Assembly: GCA_947095585.1 (NCBI GenBank)
Contig: OX352761.1
Location: 53,680,019 to 53,744,018 of the forward strand
Source: Nephrocerus scutellatus
Taxonomy: Eukaryota > Arthropoda > Insecta > Diptera > Pipunculidae
Reading direction: 5' to 3'
DNA: 64,000 nt
The position numbers and the translations under genes are program-made. Under the pieces are notes generated by a model. The model saw only the letters and a program-made list of their open reading frames with translations, searched no databases and was not told the DNA's origin. Positions 22,380 to 32,806 of this stretch are shown piece by piece. The first letter of the stretch is position 1, and each line of letters begins with the position of its first letter.

Positions 22380-24060
22380 TAAAACCTTCCTAAGCCATTG
22401 GACCGGTTGGAATCGCAACGATTATGCTCAAACATCTTGGCTCAACAGGTATCACTTACCTCACTCAAATCTTTAACCTCTCACATGAAACATTGGATAT
22501 CCCTGACCCTTGAAAAATGGGCAGAATTATTCCCCTACTCAAGGCCGGTAAACAGGCAGCTCAAGGATCCTCGTATCGTCCAATTTCTCTCCTGTCTCCA
22601 ACATCGAAAATACTAGAAGCTATAGTACTTCCTCAGCTTCATTCCAAACTCCAGTTAGCTGAACACCAACACGGCTTTCGCAAGCAGCGCAGTACAACCA
22701 CAGCCCTTTCGGAGATCACAACACTCATCTCGCAAGGACTTAACCAACATCGTCCCTGTGACCGCACTGTCCTTGTTGCACTGGACCTATCTAAGGCATT
22801 CGACACCGTTGACCTAGGCATCTTACCACAAGACATCCTAGAGTCACAGCTTTCCAACACCACGATACGTTGACTTACCAACTACCTTAATGGTAGGAAA
22901 TCCTACGTCGAATTTCGGAACAAAAAATCGCTATACAGGAAAGTCAAGCAAGGTGTACCCCAAGGAGGGGTCATCTCACCGGCACTCTTCAACCACTACA
23001 TGGCAAAACTCCCTGCACCACCTACCGAAGTCAAATTGATATCGTACGCCGACGACTGCATTATTCTTGCCTCAGGCAAGGACATCCCCGCCATTTGCAG
23101 AAACATCAACGCCTACCTCGATACACTAGAAGACTTTGTTACCAGTCGAAATCTAATCCTGTCGCCAGAAAAATCGTCCGCTACTCTTTTCACCACCTGG
23201 ACCAAAGAAGTCAACCTACAGCTCGACATCTCGATACACGGCAGGACAATCCCTACAATCCAAACATCCAAAGATTTTGGGGGTCACATTCGACAATCTG
23301 CTGACATTTTCGACTTACTAGGGAAACATTAACAAACGAGTCATGTCCAGAAATAAAGTCCTCAAATCCCTAGCGGGCAGTACATGGGGTAAGGACAAAA
23401 AAACCCTTCGTACCACATATCAAGCGATTGGCAGATCGGTACTAAACTATGCGGCACCCATTTGGACACCACACACAATGGCAGAAGCTTCAATCCTGTC
23501 AGAATGCTGCTCTTCGCATTATCACTGGCTGCCACCGCATGTCACATGAGGACCATCTCCATCAAGAAACCCAAATGCCTAAAGTGAAAGAGCACAACGA
23601 GCTTCTCGACAAACAATTCCTACAGGCATGTCACAAACCCGACCACCCGAACCGTGACCTTCAACTCACCACCCAGGCATATCCGATCAGATATTCGTAT
23701 GTTCCGCGAAGAGACAAACAAATTCATCGCACATACACCTCTAGATCCAGCAGACTATAAAGCAGCCCTAAATGCAATTCACCAAGCGTCAGTCAGAGCC
23801 GCACTAGATGATCGCCAAATTAACATCGTGTTGGGAGGTCGCCCTCCCCCTATACATCAAAGCGAGAAAACCTCCCCAGACAAACCAGATCAACCCTGGC
23901 ACAACTGAGATCAGTATGGAGCTCTTTTCACCACCACTTAACACAGTTCATCTATTCAGCTACCCGTCCCATCTGATGTTACTCACACCGCTATCACTAT
24001 GAACACAGCCTGTCGAATCAGCCGCATTTCTGGGTCTGGACTGTTCCGACAGCTACACAA
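22380..24060 (+). pseudogene. Reverse transcriptase and C-terminus of copy A
   Basis: 22517-22873 encodes IIPLLKAGK, SSYRPISLLSPTSKILE, EHQHGFRKQRSTTTAL and ALDLSKAFDTVD. 22880-22990 has NYLNGRKSYVEF and GVPQGGVISPALF. 23000-23332 has ISYADDCIILA (catalytic YADD) and LSPEKSSATLFTTWTKE. Later frames carry the NYAAPIWTP and TGCHRMSHEDHLH segments typical of this family. Frameshifts near 22870, 23330 and 23500 break it. Palm motifs A, B and C all retain catalytic residues. Confidence 0.8.
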
Positions 24061-24175
24061 ACACAACAACCCAACGTTTGGACTAACACGAATTAATAGT
24101 TCATTTATTTATTTCATTTTTCTCATTTTACCAAAGATTTTATACATGAAGTGATAAAAATATCTATTATACTAG

Positions 24176-24375
24176 CTGTTCCCGGGCGCTTTGCTACCCG
24201 CACACATGAACCCCCGGGGTGACGGGAGTACTTTAGCCTATAACTTTCCCTCACCTGCCAATAATTTACGTTGACATTTTTTTAAAAATACGTTTGTAAA
24301 TCTAATGTTAAAATTTTATCTTTCTCCCCTTCCATCTATACCTATAACCTTCCCCTACCTGCCAATAATATATTG
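24176..24375 (+). repeat. Short repeat with duplicated CCTGCCAATAAT block
   Basis: The block begins TACTAGCTGTTCCCGGGCGC, a start seen in interspersed repeats of many insects (recollection, not a search). It contains two imperfect copies of CTATAACYTTCCCYYACCTGCCAATAAT about 107 bp apart (near 24238 and 24343). Non-coding; identity unknown. Confidence 0.4.
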
Positions 24376-24614
24376 TAACGAGTTTGCTCGGATGACGCTC
24401 GCCGGTCACCCAGGGTTCGTATTGCGGAGTGTTACAAATTAAAAAAAAGAACTTAGGTTTGATTTATTTTTCCATATGTTTTATTATTCCTTATAATTTA
24501 TTATTTATTTTTCTTTACGCTCTAATACTAATACTAATATAACAATATAATAATAGAAATATAATAATAACAATATAATAATAGAAATACAGGAGGGGGA
24601 GAGGGTTCAACGGA
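24376..24614. other. Unassigned segment ending in purine tract
   Basis: TGTAACGAG at 24375 and GTGTTACA near 24430 are inverted and resemble LTR-type TG...CA ends, but the interval (about 60 bp) is too short for an LTR. AT-rich DNA follows, then a purine-rich stretch AGGAGGGGGAGAGGG at 24591-24605. No gene. Confidence 0.3.
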
Positions 24615-25164
24615 GTGTTAGTCGGACCGCGTGTCCGCTAACACTATGCGGAGTATTGAGTGAGTGTAGTACTCACTCAATGGGGTTCGTACTCTGATAC
24701 GGACGGTGTGGCACCACTACCAAGGCAAAGTGAATATTATCAGTCAGTGCCTGGCAGGGTACGCGTTTGTGCGGAGCAGAGCTATTGTGTTACTATTGAC
24801 TCAGGCGTTTGTGTATCGGTACAGACGGTGTACACGGTCGTCGAGGCAGAGTGAATATAAGATCAGTCAGTGCCTCGGCGAGTGTACGAAAACTGTGGTG
24901 AAACTGAATTGAGCACTCTTGACTCACTCAGTCACCTATGACGGGAGCATTCGGACTTCGGTACGAATAGTGCAGCACCGCTTTCACAAGGCAGAGTGAA
25001 TATTTATCATTCGGTGCCTGTTCAACGGTGCAAAGAAACTGAGTGAGCAGAGTGAATATAAATCATTCAAAGCTCAAGCAGTCGCACACGGCGAAGTATT
25101 GCTTGGACGGACTAGTATGGCAAAATACCAAGCAGAGTGAATATATATCATTTAAAGCTTGGTA
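24615..25164 (+). repeat. Array of hairpins with covarying stems and conserved GTGAATAT loop
   Basis: Five copies of a motif with core GTGAATAT...ATCA lie in one orientation. Each is closed by a stem whose sequence differs but pairs: 24720-24754 (CCAaGGCA with TGCCTGG), 24842-24877 (CGAGGCA with TGCCTCG), 24987-25020 (CaAGGCA with TGCCTG), 25044-25076 (TGAGC with GCTCA), 25126-25164 (TACCAAGC with GCTTGGTA). A second inner pairing (TGAAT with ATTCA, or TGA with TCA) is possible in most. Two other hairpins precede them: 24615-24644 (GTGTTAG/CGGAC with GTCCG/CTAACAC) and 24655-24681 (11-bp ATTGAGTGAGT stem). No protein is encoded. Structured RNA or transposon subterminal repeats are possible; I recognise no family. 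Confidence 0.75.
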
Positions 25165-25266
25165 GTTTCGCAAAAAGCTCCTTTTGTTGGTATATATAAC
25201 TGTTGGTATAGAACGGTGAGACGGAGCTCTGGTCGCAGTAATTTCTCGACGACTTGCTTAGTGTTT

Positions 25267-25370
25267 CTGGTCCCCATGTCATTACTTTAAAACAATAAGT
25301 AGTTAGGAATTTTATGGTGTTTTATCACCGAAGTGAAATTCCATTACTTGTGAAATGACATGTGGACCAG
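25267..25370. repeat. 104-base imperfect foldback, pre-miRNA-like shape
   Basis: The outer arms CTGGTCCCCATGTCATT (25267-25283) and AATGACATGTGGACCAG (25354-25370) pair with one mismatch over 17 bp. Inside, AAGTA (25297) pairs with TACTT (25345), GGAATTT (25306) with AAATTCC (25336), and GGTG (25316) with CACC (25326). The whole segment can fold into one interrupted stem-loop. It follows the hairpin array directly. It could be a short palindromic element or part of a structured transcript. Confidence 0.7.
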
Positions 25371-25986
25371 TGTTTGCAATTTATAAACGACATTCAACCA
25401 TAACCATATATGCGAGCCGGTGTGTATTATACGCTATACTGTCGCGTATATATACGTCTTGTCGACTGCATGGTATGTACGGTGTACGATACAGTATGAC
25501 TGCCTGTTTGTTGGAAAGAGAAGAAGAAGAAATAATATGTTTATTTTTAAGAACGGATGTGGGGTGATTATATTTACGGGAAAATATATAACTGCTTATA
25601 ACTATAATTTATATATATATTTAATACGCTTATGACTATTTATTTACGACCTCGGTCGGTCTGGTCACATCTATTATTTTTTTTCATGGGATGACCTTTA
25701 TTGTTATTGTGCTGCCTCAGACCGAGTTAACAAAGAAAAGCATGTTTAAATCTTGGGAGCTAGATAATTTTTAATAATTTCAATTTCAATAGCTTAAGAA
25801 AAAAAAATTTTTTTATTTTTTTTTATTTCCAATAATAGATATAATGATGTTTTCTGATTAATGATAAAAAATGTTTTTTTTTCTTCTTTCAATTTTCAAA
25901 AATGTGTTTTTTTTAATAACAAGGATGTAATAATACTAGTAATAATGTTTAATATATTTTTTGTTTGAACCTTAAGAACTAGATGA
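25371..25986. other. AT-rich DNA without a gene
   Basis: The inverted pair TCGGTCTG (near 25649) and CAGACCGA (near 25716) is the only structure seen. The rest is A/T runs. The 3' end of the minus-strand non-LTR element that follows probably lies in here, but no clear tail was identified. Confidence 0.3.
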
Positions 25987-27134
25987 TTAGAAAATTTCAT
26001 AAAATTCAGTTAAAAAATTCAATATAAAAACAGTTATTTTGTGTAATAACGTTTTTTTACGATTAATTATAAATTTTATTTTTAATTTGGCATCTACTAT
26101 TAAGCCTGAATTGCTACGTAGATTCAAACCTACATTTGAAGTCCTATAAAAACCACTTCTTTTAAAGAACACTTTCAATACTTTAAAGTAATATAAGTGC
26201 CTTACTGGTAGTATTCCTAGGAATCTGAAAAACTCCATTGAATGGGCTAGACGACTTGCATTACAAATATTCCTAATAACACACTTTTGCAGCATTGCTG
26301 AATTTTATTGAAATATGCAACTCCCCAATAGATTATTCCATATTGCAATTTAGAGTGGAAAAGGCCATAATAAATTGCCTTTAAGGTATTAATATTTAAA
26401 TAATTTCGAAGATGGTAAAAGTATCGAATTACTGAAAGTTAGTATCTTTTTAAGATTTCAATATGTTCAGACCAATTGAGGTTTTTGTCAAACGTTACAT
26501 CAAGGTATTTAAAAGTGATTACGTTTTCTACTACGAAACATTTTGCATCGCATATCTGTTCATTTGCAAAAGTGGCATTAGAACCGTGTATAATGCAATC
26601 ACTATTAAATGATTTGTGACGCAAACAATTAGAAGAGTGAAAAACGATATCACAAGTAGGTAAATCCTGTGAAGTAAGGCGGAAATACATTAGTTTGGTT
26701 TTGCTGCTGACAACTAATTGGTTTTTTGCAAACCATTTTCTTAGCAAATGTATGTCGTGGTTTAAACCAGCAACCAGATTGAAAGAGTTTGCAGAATTAT
26801 ATGCAATGCCAAGATCATCCGCAAAGGCTGTGATTTTACCCATTAAGGGGAGATCAAAAATCGAATTCAAGTATATTAAAAACAAGATAGGGCCAAGAAC
26901 AGATCCTTGCGGTACACCTTGTATAATACATTTTGAATTACTAACCTTATCACTGACAATAACCCTTTGGGATCTATTGGTAAGATACGACTTAAACCAG
27001 TCGTAAATAAAACCACGAAAACCAGTATTATATAGTTTAGATAAAAGTAATTTATGGTTTACCATATCGAAAGCTTTAGTTATATAAACAAAAAGACCTG
27101 CACAAGAGCTTTTAGAATCAAGACCCTTATGCAT
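25987..27134 (-). pseudogene. Jockey-like non-LTR element C, RT C-terminal half
   Basis: 27134-26439 on the minus strand is open for 231 residues: AGLFVYITKAFDMVNH (palm A; Asp replaced by Tyr in the usual FVDLTKAFD), FRGFIYDWFKSYLTNR, GVPQGSVLGPILFLIYLN and ITAFADDLGIAY (catalytic FADD). It continues KNQLVVSSKTKLMYF and a Y-L-D-V-T-F-D-K-N-L-N-W segment. 26295-25987 carries the tail: LQKCVIRNICNASRLAHS and LGILPVRHLYYF. The frame starts at an ATG only because a 4.66-kb LTR element interrupts it at 27135. The upstream half is at 31791-32806, and the two halves share the TGCAT duplication. Confidence 0.85.
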
Positions 27135-27321
27135 TGTTATGTATTGATCTTATTATATATATATATATTCGTACACATCTATTCTATAGTCTCTTAAGTG
27201 TATAATCTCTTCTTGTTTGTTACTCTTTAATTACTCTAGAATAAGCCTTATGTCATGTTCATAATTACAATAAAGTCAGTCGTGACATTGAACCGAAACA
27301 TAACAGACGTAAAATATTACA
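27135..27321 (+). repeat. 5' LTR (187 bp) of Mag-like element
   Basis: Starts TGTTATGTATTGATC and ends AAAATATTACA. It contains a (TA)n run near 27160 and AATAAA near 27269, a candidate polyadenylation signal. It should drive the following gag-pol. Essentially identical to 31602-31790. Confidence 0.9.
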
Positions 27322-27338
27322 GTGGCGACGAGGATGTC
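27322..27338 (+). promoter_or_regulatory. Primer-binding site
   Basis: TGGCGACGAGGATG begins one base after the LTR end ATTACA, the position where a tRNA primer anneals. TGG pairs with the universal CCA end. The tRNA species is not identified. The gag ATG (27334) overlaps it, so the leader is nearly absent. Confidence 0.65.
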
Positions 27339-29469
27339 GAAGGAAGTAAAACCAATTATCGGCTCGATCGAGGCTTTTGTGTTCGGAGAAGATTTCGATT
27401 TATATGTCCGTCGGCTGGGTCATTTTTTTAAGCTAAATACAATTGAAGACAAGGACAAAGTCTCGTTCTTGTGCAGTTTGGGTGGACCGGAGCTCTATAA
27501 AGTTGTTGTGTCGCTAACAGCTCCAAAATCGAAGAACGAGTTTTCTTACAGCGAATTAGAAAAGAAATTGCGCGAACATTTTAGACCAAAAAGAAACATA
27601 ATTGCTGAATGTTACAAATTCTTTAAGCGGAATCGCAAAAGCGATGAAGAAATAACGGAATTTGTAATTGAATTGAAGCAGCTGGCGCAGCAGTGCGAGT
27701 TTGGTGAATTCCTTAATAAAGCACTGTTAATACAGTTTGTTTGTGGAATTGGAGATGAAAAAATACAACAACGATTACTAGGTGAAGGCGATGTGAAAAC
27801 ATTCGAAAAAGCAATTCAAATTGCTAATGCCGTGGAGATGACGTCAAAAAACGTAGTCATGTTAAAAGAGGAAGAAGGACAAGTAAATGTGTTGTGGAAA
27901 AACGAGGAACAACAGCGGAAGAAAAGACAAAGCTACAATTTTGAACCACGATCGAACGACAGAGAGCAGGTTACAACTCAAAAGCAGAACGACAAAGTAT
28001 ACAGGGGCGAAGCATCGTACCGCAAAGCAGAAGGGACTTTTCGAAAAGGGGTAATTTGCTTTCGTTGCGGCAGAGCAGGACACATGCAAAAATTCTGTAG
28101 AGTGAGAACAGTGCGAGGTACCTTTAAAAAGCTGGATGATGAAGATGAAGAAGAGGAAAACGATGAAGGGTGCAACCAAATTAATAATTTAACATCTTCT
28201 AAGGTTAATTCGCTTAAAATCAATTTAAAGGTTGAAAATAAGATTTTGTCGTTTGAATTAGACACAGGTGCATGTGTGACTGTCATTCACAAGAATGATT
28301 TTTTAAAGTATTTTTCCGAGAAGCAATTGTTAAGTGAAGAAAAAACATTTAAATTGATTTCAGGCGAAAATATAAAGGCAATGGGCAAATTTGTTGCCAG
28401 TGTTCAGTACCAATCTGTACGAATTGAGTCGGAATTAATGGTGGTTAACACTAGGGTATACTTTGGCCCCTTATTGGGAAGAAATTGGTTGCAATTGCTC
28501 TTTAAAGATTGGAAAAATTATTTTATTGAGTATGATTGTAATAGTTTTAACATAAATCAGACTGATTCAGATAGGAAGTTAAATAAACTTAAATTTTTGG
28601 AAAAGTATGATAAAATTTTTACAAAATCAATCAATTCAGTTATTAAAGAATTTAAGGCGGAAATCATGTTAAAGGACGATGCCTTTCCGATATTTTGCAA
28701 AGCAAATACCGTCCCTTATGGGTTAAAGTCAAAAGTTGAAAATGAAATTGAGCGATTGTGCAAAGAAAATGTGTTGATTCCGGTAAAACGTAGCAAGTGG
28801 GCCAGTCCATTAGTTGTTGTTAACAAAGGCGATGGATCAATACGTTTGTGTGTAAACTGCAAACGAACGATCAATAAGTTTGTAGAAATGGAGTATAGCG
28901 CGATACCACGCATCGATGATATTTTAGCTTCAATGTGTGGGTGGAAAGTTTTTACAAAACTTGACTTAACAGGTGCTTATTTGCAAGTGGCGGTGTCAGA
29001 AAGATCAAGAGAGTTTCTGACAATTAATACGCATGTTGGATTATTCCAATTTACACGTCTGGTTTTTGGACTTAAAACGGCTCCGCAAATATTTTGTTCA
29101 ATTATTGATCAGATTTTAAGAGGTTTAGAAAAAGTCCATGTATATTTTGACGACATTTTAATTGGAGGAGAAACAGAACAGGAGTGTCGATTAAATGTAA
29201 TTAAAGTACTGGATCGATTATTGAATTACAATGTAAAAGTTAACATTGAGAAATGTAAATTCTTTCAAAGAGAGATTGACTATTTAGGTTATTGTATAAC
29301 AAGTGATGGGGTAAGGCCAAGTTCCCGGAAAGTGGGTGCAGTAATCAATGCGCCGGAGCCAAGTTGTAAGTTACAGTTGAAATCTTATCTGGGGATGGTT
29401 AACTACTACAACAAGTGTATCCCAAATTTATCAGGTCAATTACAGTGCTTATACGAGTTGACAAAATAA
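27334..29469 (+). pseudogene. Gag-protease-RT polyprotein of Mag-like element
   Basis: The ATG at 27334 is the first in frame (upstream GTG at 27322 lies in the primer site). 711 codons are open. Residues about 1-180 form a Gag core. The zinc knuckle C-F-R-C-G-R-A-G-H-M-Q-K-F-C lies near residue 250. An acidic stretch follows, then protease FELDTGACVTVIH near residue 312. RT has SPLVVVNKGDGSIRLCVN, TKLDLTGAYLQV (catalytic Asp), FTRLVFGLKTAPQIF, VYFDDILIGG (catalytic FDD) and YLGYCITSDGVRPS. The TAA at 29467 falls where the frame should continue into RNase H, so it is a nonsense mutation. The Gag type resembles K02A2.6-like Mag-clade proteins. Confidence 0.9.
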
Positions 29470-30092
29470 AACGGGAAGTGGGTATGGACAGATGAACATA
29501 GGGAGTGTTTTAACAGGAGTAAAAGTTTAATTACAAATATTGATGTTTTAAAAAACCCATTATTGTATCAGCAGACCCAAGTCCATATGGTGTAGGCGGC
29601 GTATTATCGCATATGATCGATGGCGTTGAACGACCGGTGATGTTCGTATCGAGTACACTTAGTGCAGCAGAGCGAAACTATTCACAATTACATAGAGAAG
29701 CCCTGGCAATAATCTTTTCTATAAAAAAGTTTCATAAATATATTTATGGGTTGCGGTTTACGATACATAGCGATCATCAACCATTAAGGGCGATATTTGG
29801 TGATAAAAAGGATGTTGCTGGAGTGGCAGCTAATCGGCTTCAAAGATGGGCTATATTTTTGTCTATGTATTCATATGACATCAAATATAAAAAGGCGACG
29901 GATTTAGCCAACGCTGATGCCTTATCAAGATTACCGCTGCCTGAGTGTACAGAAGTAGAGGCTGATAGTATAAATGCAATCAATACTTCAGAATTCCCGT
30001 TAAACATACGGGATATAAAAAAAAATATGTGTAAAGATGAAACGCTAAATCAGGTTTATCAGAGTATAAGGACAAATGAGTGGCCAAATTAA
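29470..30092 (+). pseudogene. RNase H region of Mag-like pol
   Basis: After the stop the old frame continues briefly. A single-base frameshift near 29565 then moves to the frame with SADPSPYGVGGVLSH (RNase H catalytic Asp), VMFVSSTLSAAERNYSQLHR (catalytic Glu region), IHSDHQPLRAIF and ANADALSRLPLPE. A second in-frame TAA lies at 30090. These lesions, together with near-identical LTRs, suggest inactivation before or soon after insertion. Confidence 0.85.
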
Positions 30093-30972
30093 ATAACGAC
30101 GCCACTAAAACCTTATTGGGCCAAAAGGGCCTCGCTAGGAACAGAAAATGGATGTCTCTTTTATGGAGAACGCCTGGTTACACCAACAAATTTAAGAAGA
30201 GCCATTTTGGATTTGGTACATGATCAACATATTGGTGTAGTACGAAGTAAGATTCTAGCACGCTCATATGTTTGGTGGCCAGGAATTGATGAGGCGATTA
30301 AGGTTTATGCGAAAGAATGTGCAGTTTGCCAAGCAACCCAAAATTCAAAGCCAGCTGTGCTGACTAGTTGGCCAGAATCCACCTACCCGTTTGAAAGGGT
30401 CCATATTGACTTTTGTATGTTAGATGGACATCAAATTTTAATAGTTTTTGATACGTTTTCTAAATGGATGGAAGCAATTACGTTGACGTCGACAACAGCT
30501 CAAAATGTAATCGCGCAACTGAGAACACTGTTCTCGACATTTGGGTTGCCGCACCAGATCGTATCTGACAACGGACCACCATTCACATCAAAAGAGTTTA
30601 ACCAGTTTTGTAAATCAAATGGAATAATAATTCTGAAATCGCCACCTTACCATCCACAATCGAATGGAAGTGCGGAAAGAGCAGTACAAACGTTTAAACA
30701 TGGATTAAAAAAAACTATGTTAGATCCGCATAAAAAGAAAGAACAATGGCAAATTAAAGTTGATAGATTTCTATTGAAGTACAGAACAACACCTAGTACG
30801 GTAACAGGAGTATCGCCCTCTATCATGATTTTCAAATATAAACCTCGTACTTTATTAGATATAACGGGTGTTTTTTTGGGAGGTTTGTTTTTCCGATAGA
30901 TGTCGTTTTATTTTATGACAGTTGTTTTGACAGCTCAAAGTGGCATTTCTACTCAGTATTGTTTGGCAAATC

Positions 30973-31003
<31 letters not shown>

Positions 31004-31116
31004 TGACATTTGTGAAAAATAGTCGTGGTAGCCATATGCCAGAAATTGTGTTTAAATGTTAAATGCCAAAAAATTATCTACCAAATAAAAAAAAAACGAC
31101 TATTTTTCACAAATGT

Positions 31117-31149
<33 letters not shown>

Positions 31150-31500
31150 CATAATGATTTGCCAAACAATACTGAGTAGAAATGCCACTTTGAGCTGTCA
31201 AAACAACTGTCATAAAATAAAACGACATCTATCGGAAAAACAAACCTCCCAAAAAAACACCCTTTACTTAAGTGCAAAGCTGCAACCGATGAATGTAAGA
31301 GTAGTGAACATAAAAATCTGAATCAGTCGGGAGGGAAAGAACAAGAAAAGAAAAATATCAGAGAACATAAGCTTACTTGTAGCAATAATAAAAAAAATAT
31401 TGAATTTAAAAATAATGAAAATATTTTCTATAGAAATATATTTTCTAATACAGTCAAATGGATTCCGGGGGTAGTTCTAAGGAAACTTAGTCCATGAACA
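30093..31500 (+). pseudogene. Integrase of Mag-like pol, interrupted by MITE
   Basis: From 30093 the frame runs through LVHDQHIGVVRSKILARSYV and WWPGIDEAIKVYAKECAVC (HHCC zinc domain). Then come VHIDFCMLDGHQ (first catalytic Asp), IVSDNGPPFTSKEF (second Asp) and SPPYHPQSNGSAERAVQTF (catalytic Glu). At 30866 a 397-bp MITE interrupts it. Ignoring the MITE, the frame proceeds through a Lys/Asn-rich linker to FYRNIFSNTVKWIPGVVLRK, a C-terminal GPY/F-like region, and ends near 31496. The enzyme would insert the cDNA. Confidence 0.85.
30866..31262. mobile_element. 397-bp foldback MITE with near-perfect arms
   Basis: The left 110 bases (30866-30975, starting GGGTGTTTTTTTGGGAGG) are identical in inverted orientation to 31153-31262. 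Next to each arm is a homopolymer, (A)29 on the left and (T)31 on the right. A second inverted block ATGACATTTGTGAAAAATAG follows on the left with its inverse on the right, leaving a 70-base loop (31026-31095). No coding capacity. It splits the integrase codons. No convincing target duplication: left flank ATAAC, right flank TTTAC. Confidence 0.9.
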
Positions 31501-31588
31501 ATATAGAAAAACAAGCTCATATAAACCAATTAAAGAATAATAATACAATACCTTATAAGTACACAATTACTCCGTCAACCTATAGGAG

Positions 31589-31601
31589 TTCAATGGAGGA
31601 G
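31589..31601 (+). promoter_or_regulatory. Polypurine tract of Mag-like element
   Basis: CAATGGAGGAG lies directly before the TGTTATG start of the right LTR, the standard place for plus-strand DNA priming. Confidence 0.6.
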
Positions 31602-31790
31602 TGTTATGTATTGATCTTATTATATATATATATATATTCGTACACATCTATTCTATAGTCTCTTAAGTGTATAATCTCTTCTTGTTTGTTACTCTTTAAT
31701 TACTCTAGAATAAGCCTTATGTCATGTTCATAATTACAATAAAGTCAGTCGTGACATTGAACCGAAACATAACAGACGTAAAATATTACA
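31602..31790 (+). repeat. 3' LTR (189 bp) of Mag-like element
   Basis: Matches the 5' LTR base for base by eye except for one more TA in the dinucleotide run near 31625. It is followed by TGCAT, the target duplication, and then by the interrupted jockey-like RT. Confidence 0.9.
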
Positions 31791-32806
31791 TGCATAACTG
31801 AGCAAAAGTTGAGAAGAGTATCTTTAGTAGAAAGACCTGTTCTAAAACCAAATTGTGCAGAACTAAGGTAATTAATCTTGCTAAGATAAGCAAGGACTCT
31901 GTTTTTAACCGCTTTTTCAAAAAAATTTGAAATTGAAGGTAATAAAGAAATTGGTCTATAGTTATTTTTGTCTGTTTTATAACCCTTCTTAAAAAGAGGT
32001 ATTACATTTGCGCATTTTAATTCACAAGGAAAAATACCCGATACAATACTTAAATTGAAAATATGAGCTAACACATCGACTATATTGAGCGAAATATTTT
32101 TTAATAAGATGTTGGAAATACCGTCTTTACCACAAGAGTTCGAGTTCCTTAGGGCAATAATTAATTTTAAAATCTCCAGTCCAGAGATAGGATTAAAAAA
32201 GAAGCTGGGAGTACTATTTTCAAAGGTAGCAGAGCCAGTGCAACAATTACAATGAGTATAAGAATTAATAGAATTAGAAGATTTTCCAACTGAAGTAAAA
32301 AATTCGTTGAATTCATTTGCCACACTTGATGGTTCAGTAATCACAGTACTACCATTTCTTAATGTAATAGTTCTTCTTTGACCTTTGGGTTTTCTATTTA
32401 CAATACTGTTTACAACATCCCATTCCATCTTTAAATTTCCATGGGCATTTCTTATTTTATTTAGAAAGTAATTGTCACGAGTGGACCGAACTTCTATATT
32501 TATGTGCCGACACAATCGAATATAACGTGCTATTAATTGAAAATTCAATGGGTGTTTACAGAATTTTTTATGCAATTTATGTCGAAGATTAATTTTACGT
32601 ACTAAAGAGTGACTTATCCAGGGCTTCAGTCTTTTTTTTGAACCCCTATGAACAACGTAGTAGCTTGAAAAATTAATGCAATTTTTGAGTACATTTAAAA
32701 ATAAATCATATGCGGCTGAAGCATTTAATTCAGCGTTAACTTCTTCCCAATTAATGAAACGTAGCTCAAAGTTTAATTTATCAAAATTAATTTTCTGTAA
32801 TTTAAG
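31791..32806 (-). pseudogene. Jockey-like non-LTR element C, RT N-terminal half
   Basis: The minus-strand frame is open from about 32806 to the LTR junction. After a linker (WISHSLVRKINLRHKLHKKF, ARYIRLCRHINIEVRS) it carries EFNEFFTSVGKSSN, SCGKDGISNILLKN (R-T2 region), ANVIPLFKKG, NNYRPISLLPSISNFFEKAV, and SSAQFGFRTGLSTKDTLLNF. It would run on without a break into the part at 27134-25987. The endonuclease domain is absent, so the element is 5'-truncated at 32806, where unrelated (GAA)n/(CAA)n sequence begins. Confidence 0.85.

Larger units (their letters stand above)
20547..24170 (+). mobile_element. Non-LTR retrotransposon, copy A (zinc-finger/EN/RT)
   Basis: Order: 5' leader, two tandem Cys/His zinc-finger modules (20725-21110), endonuclease (21240-21640), linker (21650-22370), RT (22380-23330) and C-terminal region (23340-24060). 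The start aligns with the start of copy B at 32851: both carry GGCCAAAGA followed by GTCAACA at equivalent places. Many frameshifts and stops disrupt the coding. The family's 3' (CAA)n end is missing at 24170, where unrelated sequence follows; such a tail does stand at 32807-32850. The family belongs to the jockey/I-like assemblage; the clade is not resolved. Confidence 0.8.
27135..31790 (+). mobile_element. Mag-like Ty3/gypsy LTR retrotransposon, young, with TGCAT target duplication
   Basis: LTRs at 27135-27321 and 31602-31790 begin TGTTATG and end ATTACA. By eye they are identical apart from a TA dinucleotide count (two extra bases in the right LTR). TGCAT precedes the left LTR (27130-27134) and follows the right one (31791-31795 by offset). 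GTGGCGACGAGGATG after the left LTR contains the primer-binding site, and CAATGGAGGAG precedes the right LTR as polypurine tract. A single gag-pol frame fills the interior, broken by two stops, a frameshift and a MITE. Confidence 0.9.

Noticed and set aside
24376..24437. TGTAAC...GTTACA as a solo LTR
   Set aside because: About 60 bp is too short for an LTR, and no target duplication or second copy was seen.
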